NCBI GenBank assembly: GCA_038530555.1
Contig: JBCBCN010000005.1
Location: 208,580 to 272,579 of the forward strand
DNA: 64,000 nucleotides
From: HKCCE3408 sp038530555
Lineage (GTDB): Bacteria; Pseudomonadota; Alphaproteobacteria; Rhodobacterales; Rhodobacteraceae
Direction of reading: 5' to 3'
In this document: positions 41,396 through 49,912 of the stretch, one piece after another
How the letters are laid out: each line of letters opens with the position of its first letter
Numbering within the stretch: the first letter of the stretch is position 1
Program-made: the position numbers and the translations under genes
The notes under the pieces: model-generated
The model's database searches: none
What the model was told of the DNA's origin: nothing
Seen by the model: the letters and a program-made list of their open reading frames with translations, nothing else

Positions 41396-41821
41396 ATGCC
41401 CAATGCAGCTGATATTGAAGAGAAAAAACTGCGCTTTGAGAAGCTTAAATGGAAGCAAGAAACGCTTTTGAGAACTGCCGAGATCAAATCGAAGAATTTC
41501 GTAGCTTGGGGAGCCGTAGTGTTTGGTCCTTTAGCAGCCGCACTGGTGGCTGGGGTGATTGGCTATTACACATCTCGTACAGTTGAAATTGCGGAGACAG
41601 CTCGCTTCGATGCACAACTCGCTCGCCAAGCGGACGATGAATCACAAAGAGCGAAAGCGCTTGAGTTGCAGGCAGTCCTAAGTGCGGTAACTGCGGATGG
41701 CTGCGTCAACCAATTGAGCAGTGTTAACGTTCTGCTCGACGCTGGCATCATCGTTCACTTTGACCAACTAAGAAGTGGTTTGGAGCGATTTCGGAGCAAC
41801 GTCTCTTCGAATTGCAACTGA
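41396..41821 (+). CDS. small membrane-anchored protein of unknown function
   Basis: 141 residues from ATG 41396, with AGGAAG upstream. A charged N-terminal helix (EEKKLRFEKLKWKQETLLRT) precedes one membrane helix (GAVVFGPLAAALVAGVIGYY) and a second helical region (FDAQLARQADDESQRAKALE). Two Cys lie in the C-terminal part. Helix-membrane-helix proteins like this often accompany mobile or regulatory loci, but no family is recognised. Confidence 0.6.
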   Translation: MPNAADIEEKKLRFEKLKWKQETLLRTAEIKSKNFVAWGAVVFGPLAAALVAGVIGYYTSRTVEIAETARFDAQLARQADDESQRAKALELQAVLSAVTADGCVNQLSSVNVLLDAGIIVHFDQLRSGLERFRSNVSSNCN

Positions 41822-41867
41822 CGCACATTGCTGATTGTGAGTTAACTTTGGGCCGCCTTTGGCGGGC

Positions 41868-41945
41868 GGCCCATAGCTGCCGTCGGCCGAGGACTCCCAC
41901 CGCTGCGATGCAGCCCGTCTAAGGAGACATTCGCTGCGCCGGCAC
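41868..41945 (+). repeat. dispersed intergenic repeat, copy 3
   Basis: GGCCCATAGCTGCCGTCGGC is followed by CGCTGCGATGCAGCCCGTCT and GGAGACATTCGCTGCGCC. This copy and the one at 57513 share the blocks GCTGCCGT, GCAGCCCGTC and GACATTCGC in the same order. Confidence 0.7.
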
Positions 41946-42031
41946 TGTCGCGTTGACTGCAGGTTTCGGCGTGGCGGGACTAAGCTACAATCCGGTCGAT
42001 GTCGCTCATCGTACGCATCCAGCGTTGCCGA

Positions 42032-42478
42032 CTAAATGCTTGCGCGGCGCATTCCGGAAAAGTACGCCCAGAAGCTCACGATGACAGCGGCTGACGAGAA
42101 AATCGTCATCACCGTCCCTGGTACGAAGTGCACAAAACCACCTAGGTCCATGAAGACGAAATAGCCGACGTCAGTGACCCAGCCAACCACGGCCGTCATA
42201 AAGATGAACACAACTGAATGTCGCCAGATCATCACACCACCTACGACCGTAAAGGCACCGATACAAAGCAAGTTGAAGCCGTGCTGGTTCAAGACTGCGC
42301 CGACCGCAGGGTGATACTCGCCCGCAAGTAGGGATGGGTCGAGCGCATCTGCGATCCCTGCCACAGCTGCTCCCGCATCTTGCGAGATTGTCATGAAGCC
42401 AGCGAACATGTGGACTAGTCCCCAGATGACCCAAAGCACCGCCGAAATCCTGAGAAGAAGTGTGGTCCGACGGTCCAT
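42032..42478 (-). CDS. four-helix membrane protein, divergent from a MarR regulator
   Basis: 148 residues from ATG 42478, starting MDRRTTLLLRISAVLWVIWG. Four membrane helices are evident. A GEYHPAVGAVLNQHGFNLLC segment lies between helices one and two. No family name is recognised. It is divergent from the MarR gene, with an inverted repeat between them, so it is the likely repression target. The frame is open 48 codons upstream. Confidence 0.7.
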   Translation of the reverse strand: MDRRTTLLLRISAVLWVIWGLVHMFAGFMTISQDAGAAVAGIADALDPSLLAGEYHPAVGAVLNQHGFNLLCIGAFTVVGGVMIWRHSVVFIFMTAVVGWVTDVGYFVFMDLGGFVHFVPGTVMTIFSSAAVIVSFWAYFSGMRRASI

Positions 42479-42518
42479 GCGAGTACCCTTTCGTCTGCAC
42501 CCGTTTCGGGGTAGATAA

Positions 42519-42560
42519 GTTGACGTTGTCCACTTTTTACAATTTGTGGACATTGTCAAC
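42519..42560. promoter_or_regulatory. inverted repeat, probable MarR operator
   Basis: GTTGACGTTGTCCAC (42519-42533) and GTGGACATTGTCAAC (42546-42560) are complementary at 13 of 15 positions, with a 12-base AT-rich spacer. It lies between the membrane protein start and the MarR start. The whole 42-base span is larger than one MarR dimer site, so each arm may hold part of a cooperative site. Confidence 0.7.
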
Positions 42561-42572
42561 AAAAGTACTTCT

Positions 42573-43004
42573 ATGCAAGATGCAGAACTGGCCCTTTTGA
42601 TTGATCGCTTCATGCGACGCATCCACTTCGGCCTTCAATCCAAAGCCCATGCCTTCGACACCGAGAAAGTCGGTCCGGGTGGCGGCATTGTTCTTCTTAC
42701 TTTGTCCGACATGGGCAGCCCTAGCCTACACGAATTGACCAATCAGGTAGCGCGCGACAAATCGCAGATGACACGAACAATCAGGTCTCTTGAAACGAAG
42801 GGGTTAGTGGAGCGCAAACGGTCGCCTGACGATGCGCGCGTGAGTTTCGTGTCATTGACGCAGGATGGCGAACGGGTCGTTGCTACGCTCAAGCAGGTCG
42901 TCTCCGAGACGATCAGTGAAATCCTCAACCCGATCTCAGAAGCAGAGGAGAACGTGCTACGCACTTTATTGGAAAGAGCTCTTTGTGGCGCGGCGCCGAA
43001 ATAG
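42573..43004 (+). CDS. MarR-family transcriptional regulator
   Basis: 143 residues from ATG 42573. A GTG at 42546 would place the operator arm in the coding sequence and is less likely. Winged helix: SLHELTNQVARDKSQMTRTI, SLETKGLVERKRSPDDARVS and FVSLTQDGERVVATLKQVVS, with the conserved wing Asp-x-Arg. It probably represses itself and the divergent membrane gene through the inverted repeat. The ligand is unknown. Confidence 0.88.
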   Translation: MQDAELALLIDRFMRRIHFGLQSKAHAFDTEKVGPGGGIVLLTLSDMGSPSLHELTNQVARDKSQMTRTIRSLETKGLVERKRSPDDARVSFVSLTQDGERVVATLKQVVSETISEILNPISEAEENVLRTLLERALCGAAPK

Positions 43005-43036
43005 CTGAGATTACAAGGTCGGGATGCTTCGTCGAC

Positions 43037-43115
43037 TTCGGCCCAAACCGGCCATTGGCCGGTGCCCGCCTGCGCCGCGCTGCGGCCCGTCAGACCGGAC
43101 CTTCGCTGCGACTGC
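43037..43115 (+). repeat. dispersed intergenic repeat, degenerate copy
   Basis: TTCGGCCCAAACCGGCC, then CGCTGCGGCCCGTC and GGACCTTCGCTGCGAC. The order of blocks matches copy 3, but there are more changes and the GATG part is lost. An extra palindrome, ACCGGCCATTGGCCGGT, is inserted at about 43048-43064. Confidence 0.5.
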
Positions 43116-43213
43116 AAATCTCAAGGGGCCGAAAACTTACACATCGCGAACAAAACAATCGTTTATAATTGAATTGTGAACGACTGCTTTCGATTTCTGC
43201 CGACTGGGGCTGG

Positions 43214-44410
43214 TTACTCAGCCGCAATAGCTTCTTCTCTCTCACCAAACCCTCGGGGCACCGCCAAATCCGGGAGACTTGCTGCACGCTTTTGCAACGC
43301 GCGTCCGATCAAGACGCGGCTTATCTCGGTCGTGCCGTCAACGATCCGAAGCATTTGAGCGAGCCGGGAAAGACGGTCTAATCCATAGGACTGCAAGAGC
43401 CCCATCCCGCCCAATACTTGAGTACATGCATTTGCGGCCTTCACAGCCGCGTCGGGCACAAAGCGTTTTGCATGGGCCGCCATCAAAGGGCCCTCTGGCG
43501 TACCCAACGCCTCGGCAGCTTTGCGGTAAAGCAGCTTGGATGCTTCAAGGTCAGTCGCCACTTCGCCCAGCATCCACTGGATCCCGTCGAGATCGAGGTT
43601 TTTGCCACCGAACATCTTACGGTTCTTGGAATAGGACAGCGCTGTATCAAGGGCGGCTTGCATCAATCCACAGCACCCGGACGCAATAGACACCCGCGCA
43701 ATATCGATCGCCATCAGCGACCCTTGCAGGCCCTGACCGATGGTAAGAATAATGTTGTCTTCGCTGACAACCACCTTATCGAGATACATCTCAGACATGG
43801 GCAAGAAATTGTAGGACGGGGTGTCGTACATTGGACCAAACGTGATCCCCGGTGCGTCCGCTGGAATGGCGATCATCGCCATATCCCGGTGGCCGGGGGC
43901 GTCGCTGGTCTTAACGACTGTGAAGTAGACGTCCGCTACGGTCGCCAAGCTTACCCAGGCCTTCGCACCGCTGATTGTCCATGTGCCGTCGCCGTTGATC
44001 GTGGCACGGGTATACATCTTCATCGGGTCGGAGCCAGACTGGGGTTCGGTAAGCGCAAAATTTGCCAACTTGCGGCCCGAGGTGAGATCACGCGCCCATG
44101 TTTCTTTGAACGCATCCGTCCCATAGCCGCAGCCCGCAAACGTACAAATGTTGTGCATCGAAAGGGCGAAGGCGTAAGCCCCGTCGCCGAGCCCCAACTG
44201 TTCGTAAACCTGAATGCCTTCGGACAATGGCAAGCCCTGACCGCCCCATTCTTCGGGCGCAAAAAGCCCGGTCAGGCCAGCTGCCCCCGCCTTATCTGAT
44301 GCGTTGCGCGGCCAGGCTCTGGCGGCATTCCACGCCTCAACATTGGGGGTTATGACGTCACTGGCATGGGCACGGGCGGCGGCGAGGATGGTGTTGAGTT
44401 TATCTGACAT
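43214..44410 (-). CDS. acyl-CoA dehydrogenase
   Basis: 398 residues. The FAD-binding and substrate segments are FALTEPQSGSDPMKMYTRAT and ISGAKAWVSLATVADVYFTV. The C-terminal helical domain has MLGEVATDLEASKLLYRKAA and LGGMGLLQSYGLDRLSRLAQ followed by RIVDGTTEISRVLIGR. It oxidises an acyl-CoA to the enoyl-CoA and passes electrons to ETF. Chain length cannot be told. ATG 44410 is chosen for the standard length; the frame is open 53 codons upstream. It lies downstream of and in the same direction as the AraC regulator gene. Confidence 0.94.
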   Translation of the reverse strand: MSDKLNTILAAARAHASDVITPNVEAWNAARAWPRNASDKAGAAGLTGLFAPEEWGGQGLPLSEGIQVYEQLGLGDGAYAFALSMHNICTFAGCGYGTDAFKETWARDLTSGRKLANFALTEPQSGSDPMKMYTRATINGDGTWTISGAKAWVSLATVADVYFTVVKTSDAPGHRDMAMIAIPADAPGITFGPMYDTPSYNFLPMSEMYLDKVVVSEDNIILTIGQGLQGSLMAIDIARVSIASGCCGLMQAALDTALSYSKNRKMFGGKNLDLDGIQWMLGEVATDLEASKLLYRKAAEALGTPEGPLMAAHAKRFVPDAAVKAANACTQVLGGMGLLQSYGLDRLSRLAQMLRIVDGTTEISRVLIGRALQKRAASLPDLAVPRGFGEREEAIAAE

Positions 44411-44587
44411 CGAGAGATCCTTTTGAAGGGCATGCGCTATCGTATCCCGCCGTTTTGAGGCAGGTGTGCGCAAAGCGTGATAGCTTGAGTGAGACGCGTT
44501 CAGGTAGGTATTGCACCTACAGTAAGCACTCTGCACGTTCGGATGCCATCTCGCGAGGTGACAGCTCATTGTCCGAAAGTGACAGAT

Positions 44588-45619
44588 TCAGCGCCTAGTT
44601 GGCTGCCTGCGCCGATAAGAGCTGGGCGTGTTTCCGGTCCATCTTTGAAACGCTTTGTGGAAATTAGCAGCCGATGAAAAACCGACCTGATGCGCAATTA
44701 CTTCAACAGAGTGCTGCCCCGCCTGCAAATGACGGATCGCGATATCCCGGCGCAAAGCGTCCTTAATTGCCTGAAATGTAGTACCGTCGGCCGCTAACTT
44801 ACGGATCAAGGTGCGTGGGGTCATGTGCAAGGCATGTGCTGCCCCGGTCAGGTTTGCATTGCCCCATTCTGTCTGGCTCAAATAGGTGCGAACGCGCAAT
44901 GACTGGGTGTGCCGCTGGGACCGCGTGAAAATCCAATCGCGTGGGGCATTTTCCAGAAAACGGTTCAAATCGGACGAAGGACGCGGTTGAACCGTTCCCA
45001 AGACATCCAACGCAAACGAAATTGAGGTCATTGTCTGGGCGAACTGAACCGTCGTTGGAAAGACCACAGTATAGTCTTCTTCGAACTCGGGCCGCCCAAA
45101 GGCAAAACCAACCTCTGCGACAGGTACCTCGTATCGTGCAAGCCAAGACAGCAGACCATGGGCCAGCTTTAGGATCAACACGTGCCCAAACCGTTGAGTA
45201 GACGGATCACCCTGTGGCTCCAGCCGCAGCGTCAATTCACTTGTCGTTTCATTCAATGCAAATTGATAGTCATCTAGCAGCAGGTTCCAGAACGTCGAAA
45301 ACCGAAAGAGCGCAGAAGCCAGTGTCGTCGCTTCTCGCACCGACGTCAGAAGATGCTGTAGGGCACGTGGCCGGACTGGGCGTGACCAAAGCCCCATCAT
45401 TTCATCGCCCGTTTCGATCGCCGCAAGTTGGTACAAAGAAACGATCTGATCCAACGTCACACGCCCCTGAGAAGGCATTTGATCTGGCATCAAGTCGGCC
45501 CGCTTCAAAAGTGAGCGGTACTCATTCTCCGTGCAGAGTGAACGCAACGCGGCAAGCCAGTCACCAATGAATTGGTGAGAAACTGTTGAATACAGGGTTG
45601 GTGCGATTTCAATGCCCAT
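44588..45619 (-). CDS. AraC-family transcriptional regulator (AraC_binding_2/OruR type)
   Basis: 343 residues. The N-terminal sensing domain of the type linked to OruR/ArgR-like activators extends to about residue 235. The C-terminal double helix-turn-helix carries GAAHALHMTPRTLIRKLAAD and HSVEVIAHQVGFSSAANFHK, then AFQRWTGNTPSSYRRR. ATG 45619 is favoured; the ORF is open 8 codons upstream. It may control the acyl-CoA dehydrogenase gene 177 bases downstream. Confidence 0.9.
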   Translation of the reverse strand: MGIEIAPTLYSTVSHQFIGDWLAALRSLCTENEYRSLLKRADLMPDQMPSQGRVTLDQIVSLYQLAAIETGDEMMGLWSRPVRPRALQHLLTSVREATTLASALFRFSTFWNLLLDDYQFALNETTSELTLRLEPQGDPSTQRFGHVLILKLAHGLLSWLARYEVPVAEVGFAFGRPEFEEDYTVVFPTTVQFAQTMTSISFALDVLGTVQPRPSSDLNRFLENAPRDWIFTRSQRHTQSLRVRTYLSQTEWGNANLTGAAHALHMTPRTLIRKLAADGTTFQAIKDALRRDIAIRHLQAGQHSVEVIAHQVGFSSAANFHKAFQRWTGNTPSSYRRRQPTRR

Positions 45620-46008
45620 GAAGCAATGGGTATCACGGTACAATTCGATGATGAAGAATGAGCTGCATCGACATTGCGGACATTGGCGCCTGTTGCAGCA
45701 TCGGTAGATATGGGCTCGATCCGGTCATTCGCTGCTAGCGCAGCACCCGACCAGTGCGCGTTAGTCGGGTCTGCGGACAAAGCCGCCTTGTGCAGGTGCC
45801 GCTATTGCTAACGCAGAATTTCTTCTCAGGTGCAGCGCACCACTCGCCGCGGCGCAGCCAAAGTCACCAGAGCGGTCACTCGACGGTGCCAAATCTGCCT
45901 AGACCGAAGCCTAACTTTCGTTAGAAAGACGTAACTCGGTAAATTTCTCAGGTGCCTTAACCCAAAACGTTCCTATGAGCGCAGCGCATTAAAGGATCAA
46001 AGTTAGTC
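45620..46008. other. 389-base gap between AraC and LysR genes
   Basis: No gene. Near 45660-45712, GAGCTGCATCGACATTGCGG and ACATTGGCGCC resemble the GACATT/CATTCGC part of the dispersed repeat, and GTTGCAGCATC its palindromic core in the other direction. Otherwise unremarkable. Confidence 0.45.
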
Positions 46009-46935
46009 CTAGCTTTGCGGGTGGATCTCATCGCCGACAACAATGTCGGCAACAAGTTTTCTGAACCAAGTCTGCATAGCCGATCGGTCTGCGGCGCGCG
46101 CCCAAACAAGCTTTGACTGAATTGTCGGGACCTCAAAAGGCAATTCGAACATTTTTACGGGTAGCTCTTTGTCTGCCTTTGCTGCCAAGCGTCGTGGCAA
46201 GGCTGCAATTACATTCGTTTCCACAACAAGGGGTGGCAAAGTCGCGAAGTTGGACACACTCACAGCCACATCGCGGGTCAAGTCCTTGGACGCCAGCACC
46301 TCATCAATGATGCCTTTTCCATCCGATCGGTTGGAAAGAAGGGCATGTTCATGCGCTAAGAAGCTGTCGAGTGTGACGGGTCCATCCAAGATGGGATGAT
46401 CGAACTTCGCGATGCCTGCAAATGGTTCGTCGCAAAGGACCTGATGATGAAATCGTGTTGGAATGTTGAGGATCGGGGATAGCGCCAAGTCTGCATGACC
46501 AGCATCTAAGTCGTCAGCAACCTGACCTCGTACCAGTCCAAGTGTCTTAAGACGAATGCCTGGCGCTGACTTACGCAAGGCGCGCACGATGTCTGGCACC
46601 ACCGTCAGTTCCATCAAGTCGCTCGTGAGCAGTGTGATCCTGCCTTCATGAGTTTGGGGATCGAATGCTGTTGTAGCACTCAGCGCGTCTCCCGCAGCGA
46701 TGATGGCGGCTCGTACATGATGTGCCGCGTCCAAAGCCACTTGGGTAGGCATCATGCCACTGGGTGTTCGCACAAAGAGATCATCGTCAAAGAGGGCGCG
46801 GAGCCGAGAAAGCGCATTGCTCATCGAGGGTTGCGCCAAGCCAATCCGCTCTCCGGCTTTGGTGACACTGCGCTCAACCATGATGGCGTCAAAAATCACG
46901 AGCAGGTTCAAATCGGTATTCCGAACATTCCTCAT
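46009..46935 (-). CDS. LysR-family regulator, NodD/NahR subgroup
   Basis: 308 residues from ATG 46935 (MRNVRNTDLNLLVIFDAIMV). The HTH is ERSVTKAGERIGLAQPSMSN followed by LSRLRALFDDDLFVRTPSGM, with the NodD-like spacing DLNLL and DDLFVR. The C-terminal effector domain is full length. Divergent from the exported hydrolase operon, with an inverted repeat in the 91-base gap, so that operon is the likely target. Confidence 0.9.
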   Translation of the reverse strand: MRNVRNTDLNLLVIFDAIMVERSVTKAGERIGLAQPSMSNALSRLRALFDDDLFVRTPSGMMPTQVALDAAHHVRAAIIAAGDALSATTAFDPQTHEGRITLLTSDLMELTVVPDIVRALRKSAPGIRLKTLGLVRGQVADDLDAGHADLALSPILNIPTRFHHQVLCDEPFAGIAKFDHPILDGPVTLDSFLAHEHALLSNRSDGKGIIDEVLASKDLTRDVAVSVSNFATLPPLVVETNVIAALPRRLAAKADKELPVKMFELPFEVPTIQSKLVWARAADRSAMQTWFRKLVADIVVGDEIHPQS

Positions 46936-46957
46936 AGCAATGAAGATTATGGGATAT

Positions 46958-46979
46958 ATCAATTGGATCAATTCTTGAT
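46958..46979. promoter_or_regulatory. LysR-type operator candidate
   Basis: ATCAA (46958-46962) and TTGAT (46975-46979) form an inverted pair with a 12-base centre, close to the T-N11-A LysR box. It lies between the divergent LysR and hydrolase starts. The middle repeats ATCAATTGGATCAATT. Confidence 0.5.
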
Positions 46980-47026
46980 TTTGTCGCTAGCTAAATTGTG
47001 TCCATCACGACGCAAGGAGATGATCG

Positions 47027-48151
47027 ATGTCCGCAAACCGCCGATCTTTCAAACGAACACGCACAGGAACTGCAGTTGCCGTGCTCATGGCGCTCTTATC
47101 CGCGAGCGCGGCCGTCGCCGAAGGTGATGAGCCAACTTGAGAGGAGTTCTCGTACGAACCTTATCCCCTGGCGCGGATTGCCGATGATACGAACCGCTAT
47201 CCTGAGGCAACCCCGCAAACCCTGACGGTAAGCCAACACGGCGAAATCGAGTACCTCGGGTTTGGTGTATTCGGCACACATTGGTTTGTGGAAGCGGATG
47301 GGCCGGTCTGGCACTTCGTGACTGCCGGCGACCCGGCGGATGAGGTGGTGCTGATGGTCCATGGCTACCCAGACACATGGTGGGCAAATGCCGAGGTCAT
47401 GGCGCTTTTGTCCGACGATTTTTACGTGATCGCAGTAGATGTGCTGGGCTATGGTCAATCGGACAAGGGCCCGGAGATCGACGTCAGTTATGTGGGCTCG
47501 GCGGCCAGCTTAGCGTCTCTGCTAGACAATATAGGCATCGCCAACTTCAATCTGATCAGCCACGACCGCGGCACGATTGTAAGCGAAAACCTGATCGCCA
47601 TAGAGGGTATGAGCGACCGCGTTTCCGCCTATGTGCGGATGCAGCAATCCTTCGATATGCCCCATGGCTTGCCACGTCCGCCCCATGCAACAATGGCGTC
47701 AGTGGAGTTTCAGAGCCAGGAGAACCTCGCCAGCACAGCGTATTCCAGCAATTATGGGTCCGTACATTTCCCCGAGCGCTTTCTTCAGCGCCTCGATTGG
47801 GAATTCAGCTTTCCCGGGACACCGGAGGCCGCTGCGCGCACGTTCCAGGGCACCAGCTTCGATATCGAGCTCGCCTTCCGTATGGAGAACGTCATTCCCG
47901 AGATGACGATGCCGGTCCTTTTGATCCAGGGCACAGATGATCCAGGGCAAAAGGCGGAAGAATACATGAACTCTGCTTATCTGCTGCCAGATGGGCGTGT
48001 TGCGTTAGTATCGGCCAACCATTTCCTGCACGCGGAAGATCCTCACATGGTTGCAGACCTTGCCAGAGAACTCTTCACCAATGGCAATGCCAATCGACCA
48101 GATATGGTCTTCACGCATCCCGTGAATTTCCAGTTTCCCGCGAAGAACTGA
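47027..48151 (+). pseudogene. exported alpha/beta hydrolase with an in-frame TGA at codon 38
   Basis: The frame runs from ATG 47027, with AAGGAG 7 bases upstream. It encodes a signal peptide (TAVAVLMALLSASAAVAEGD), then TGA at 47138-47140, and continues open for 336 codons to 48151. After the TGA the protein is convincing: VVLMVHGYPDTWW (oxyanion hole), LLISHDRGTIVS-like nucleophile elbow (NLISHDRGTIVSEN, with Asp as nucleophile) and the His in SANHFLHAEDP. This is the haloalkane dehalogenase/epoxide hydrolase group. No ATG follows the TGA until deep inside. The TGA is probably a mutated TGG. Readthrough, a sequencing error, or a cytoplasmic product from GTG 47288 cannot be ruled out. Confidence 0.75.
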
Positions 48152-48156
48152 GGTCG

Positions 48157-48525
48157 ATGATGCATTTCTTTCCAATTGGTCTTCGGGTCCTTCTAACTCT
48201 CGTTTTCGTCGCAGCAGGGGGTGCGAAACTCTTTGGCGCCAGCATGATGGTGGAGACCTTCGAGGTGATCGGCTGGGGGCAGTGGTTCCGCTACGTCACG
48301 GCCCTTGTTGAACTCGTTGCTGCGGCAATGCTCTGGATCCCGATTCTGAGCATCTTGGGGAGCAGCATGCTTTTTGCCACAATGATCTGTGGGGCGCTGT
48401 TCCACGTCTTTGTTATCGGGCCATCTGCAGTTCCAGCGCTTGTACTGGCGGTACTTTGCATGGCCCTGATATGGGTAGACCGCAAAAAGCTTCAGCTCTT
48501 CATGGCTCGGATAGGGTTTGCCTGA
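48157..48525 (+). CDS. DoxX-like membrane protein
   Basis: 122 residues with four membrane helices. RVLLTLVFVAAGGAKLFGAS, with a Gly/Lys pair after the first helix, and LVELVAAAMLWIPILSILGS are typical of DoxX/DoxD-like proteins. These are linked to thiosulfate or quinone-related redox functions in some cases; the role here is unknown. It starts 5 bases after the hydrolase stop, so it is in the same operon. Confidence 0.8.
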   Translation: MMHFFPIGLRVLLTLVFVAAGGAKLFGASMMVETFEVIGWGQWFRYVTALVELVAAAMLWIPILSILGSSMLFATMICGALFHVFVIGPSAVPALVLAVLCMALIWVDRKKLQLFMARIGFA

Positions 48526-48667
48526 GCCTGCGCGCCGAGACCAATCGTCTCCAAATGCGCATGCGCTGCGCATTTCGCCCGGTTGTCTCGTGCGCGCGCG
48601 GAGTCTCTCATCTGTACACGGCGATTGGCCAATTGCGACCTCCACCCCAACACATGAGGAGCCTTCG

Positions 48668-49912
48668 ATGTCCGCACATAAGTCCCTTTCGGTCGTTGCT
48701 GCCCTAGCGCTAAGCGCAGGTGCCGCAGCGGCTGACATGCCCCAATCCTTCGGTATTCTCGAGTTCGGCCCGGACAACACCCTGTTTGTCGCCGACTCGA
48801 CCGGTGGCGTCATTCACGCCTATACCCTGCCCTCCGGGGGCAACGCGCCCGAACAAGACGCTGCCTTCAACCTCCTGGATGTCGATCAATTGGTGACCCA
48901 GGCCCTAGATGCCAACGGTCGCGTGATCTACAGCGATCTCGTGGTGCACCCTGTCACACGCGAGGCGTTCGTGTCTGCGACCACCACCGTGGATGGCGTT
49001 GAAACCGGCGCAGTTGTTGCCATTTCACGCGATGGCAGCGTCCGCACACTGGACCTTGACGCATACCCGTCGTCCACCTTCACTCTCCAAGATACCGCGG
49101 ATGCGGACGTTACGTTCTGGCGGGATATTCCCGCGCCATCGTTGACTGTCACAGACCTCGATTATGCAAACGGCGAGCTGTTCGTGTCAGGCGTTTCAAC
49201 GGGTGAGTTTGCTTCTACCCTGCGCCGTGTACCGTTTCCCTTCGATGGGAGCGCCACATCCACTAGCATCGAGATTTATCACGCAGCACACAACCAAAAC
49301 GAAACGCGCGCCCCGATCAGGGCTATGGCGGTTGTCGATATAGACGGAACGTCCACAGCTGTTGCGGCCTATACCTGCACGCCGCTTGTAACGATCCCTG
49401 TGAGCGACTTGACCGATGAAGCGCATGTGACCGGTAAAACGATCGCGGAACTTGGGTACGGCAACACACCCCTTGATGTGATCTCGTTCTCCGCCGCCAA
49501 CTCTCAGGGGGAGGTGGCGAACTACGTCCTGGTGGTCAATCGCGAAATGGATGCGGACCTTATCACATTGGAAAACCTAACGGCCGTCGCCGCCGGTCCG
49601 GGGATTACCGAACCTGTTCCGTATCTGGGGGCAACTTCGGGCGTACAAACCGTGCCACTGCCACTGTCAGGTGTCGTGCATATGGCCGACCAAGATGATC
49701 AGTTCCTACTCGCTCTGCGCCGGGATCTGGACACCGGCGCGATGGAGCTTGTGTCGTTCCGCAAGGGATCGTTCTTCCGCCTAAGCGATTTCATCAGCGA
49801 ATACAATTTCCCGGACTATGCCTATGCCGACGATGAAATGTCGACCGGCATACGCATGTTTCAGAATATGTTGAAAGCTGACGAAGGCTTCCCGGGGCAA
49901 GTGCGCCAGTGA
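48668..49912 (+). CDS. exported beta-propeller-like protein
   Basis: 414 residues from ATG 48668, with AGGAG upstream. A signal peptide (LSVVAALALSAGAAAADMPQ) is followed by repeated propeller-blade-like units: FGILEFGPDNTLFVADSTGG, YSDLVVHPVTREAFVSATTT, PSLTVTDLDYANGELFVSGV. The C-terminal FRLSDFISEYNFPDYAYADD is acidic and aromatic. It acts in the periplasm or outside. No enzyme family is recognised. Its stop overlaps the next gene by four bases. Confidence 0.75.
   Translation: MSAHKSLSVVAALALSAGAAAADMPQSFGILEFGPDNTLFVADSTGGVIHAYTLPSGGNAPEQDAAFNLLDVDQLVTQALDANGRVIYSDLVVHPVTREAFVSATTTVDGVETGAVVAISRDGSVRTLDLDAYPSSTFTLQDTADADVTFWRDIPAPSLTVTDLDYANGELFVSGVSTGEFASTLRRVPFPFDGSATSTSIEIYHAAHNQNETRAPIRAMAVVDIDGTSTAVAAYTCTPLVTIPVSDLTDEAHVTGKTIAELGYGNTPLDVISFSAANSQGEVANYVLVVNREMDADLITLENLTAVAAGPGITEPVPYLGATSGVQTVPLPLSGVVHMADQDDQFLLALRRDLDTGAMELVSFRKGSFFRLSDFISEYNFPDYAYADDEMSTGIRMFQNMLKADEGFPGQVRQ

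Noticed and set aside
37693..42031. Complete prophage or integrative element
   Set aside because: Only an AlpA-like gene is phage-like; no integrase, capsid, terminase or conjugation genes are visible, and no second attachment site was found by eye.
47138..47140. TGA as selenocysteine codon
   Set aside because: It lies between the signal peptide and the hydrolase fold, not at a redox site, and no convincing stem-loop directly after it was found. A mutated Trp codon is simpler.
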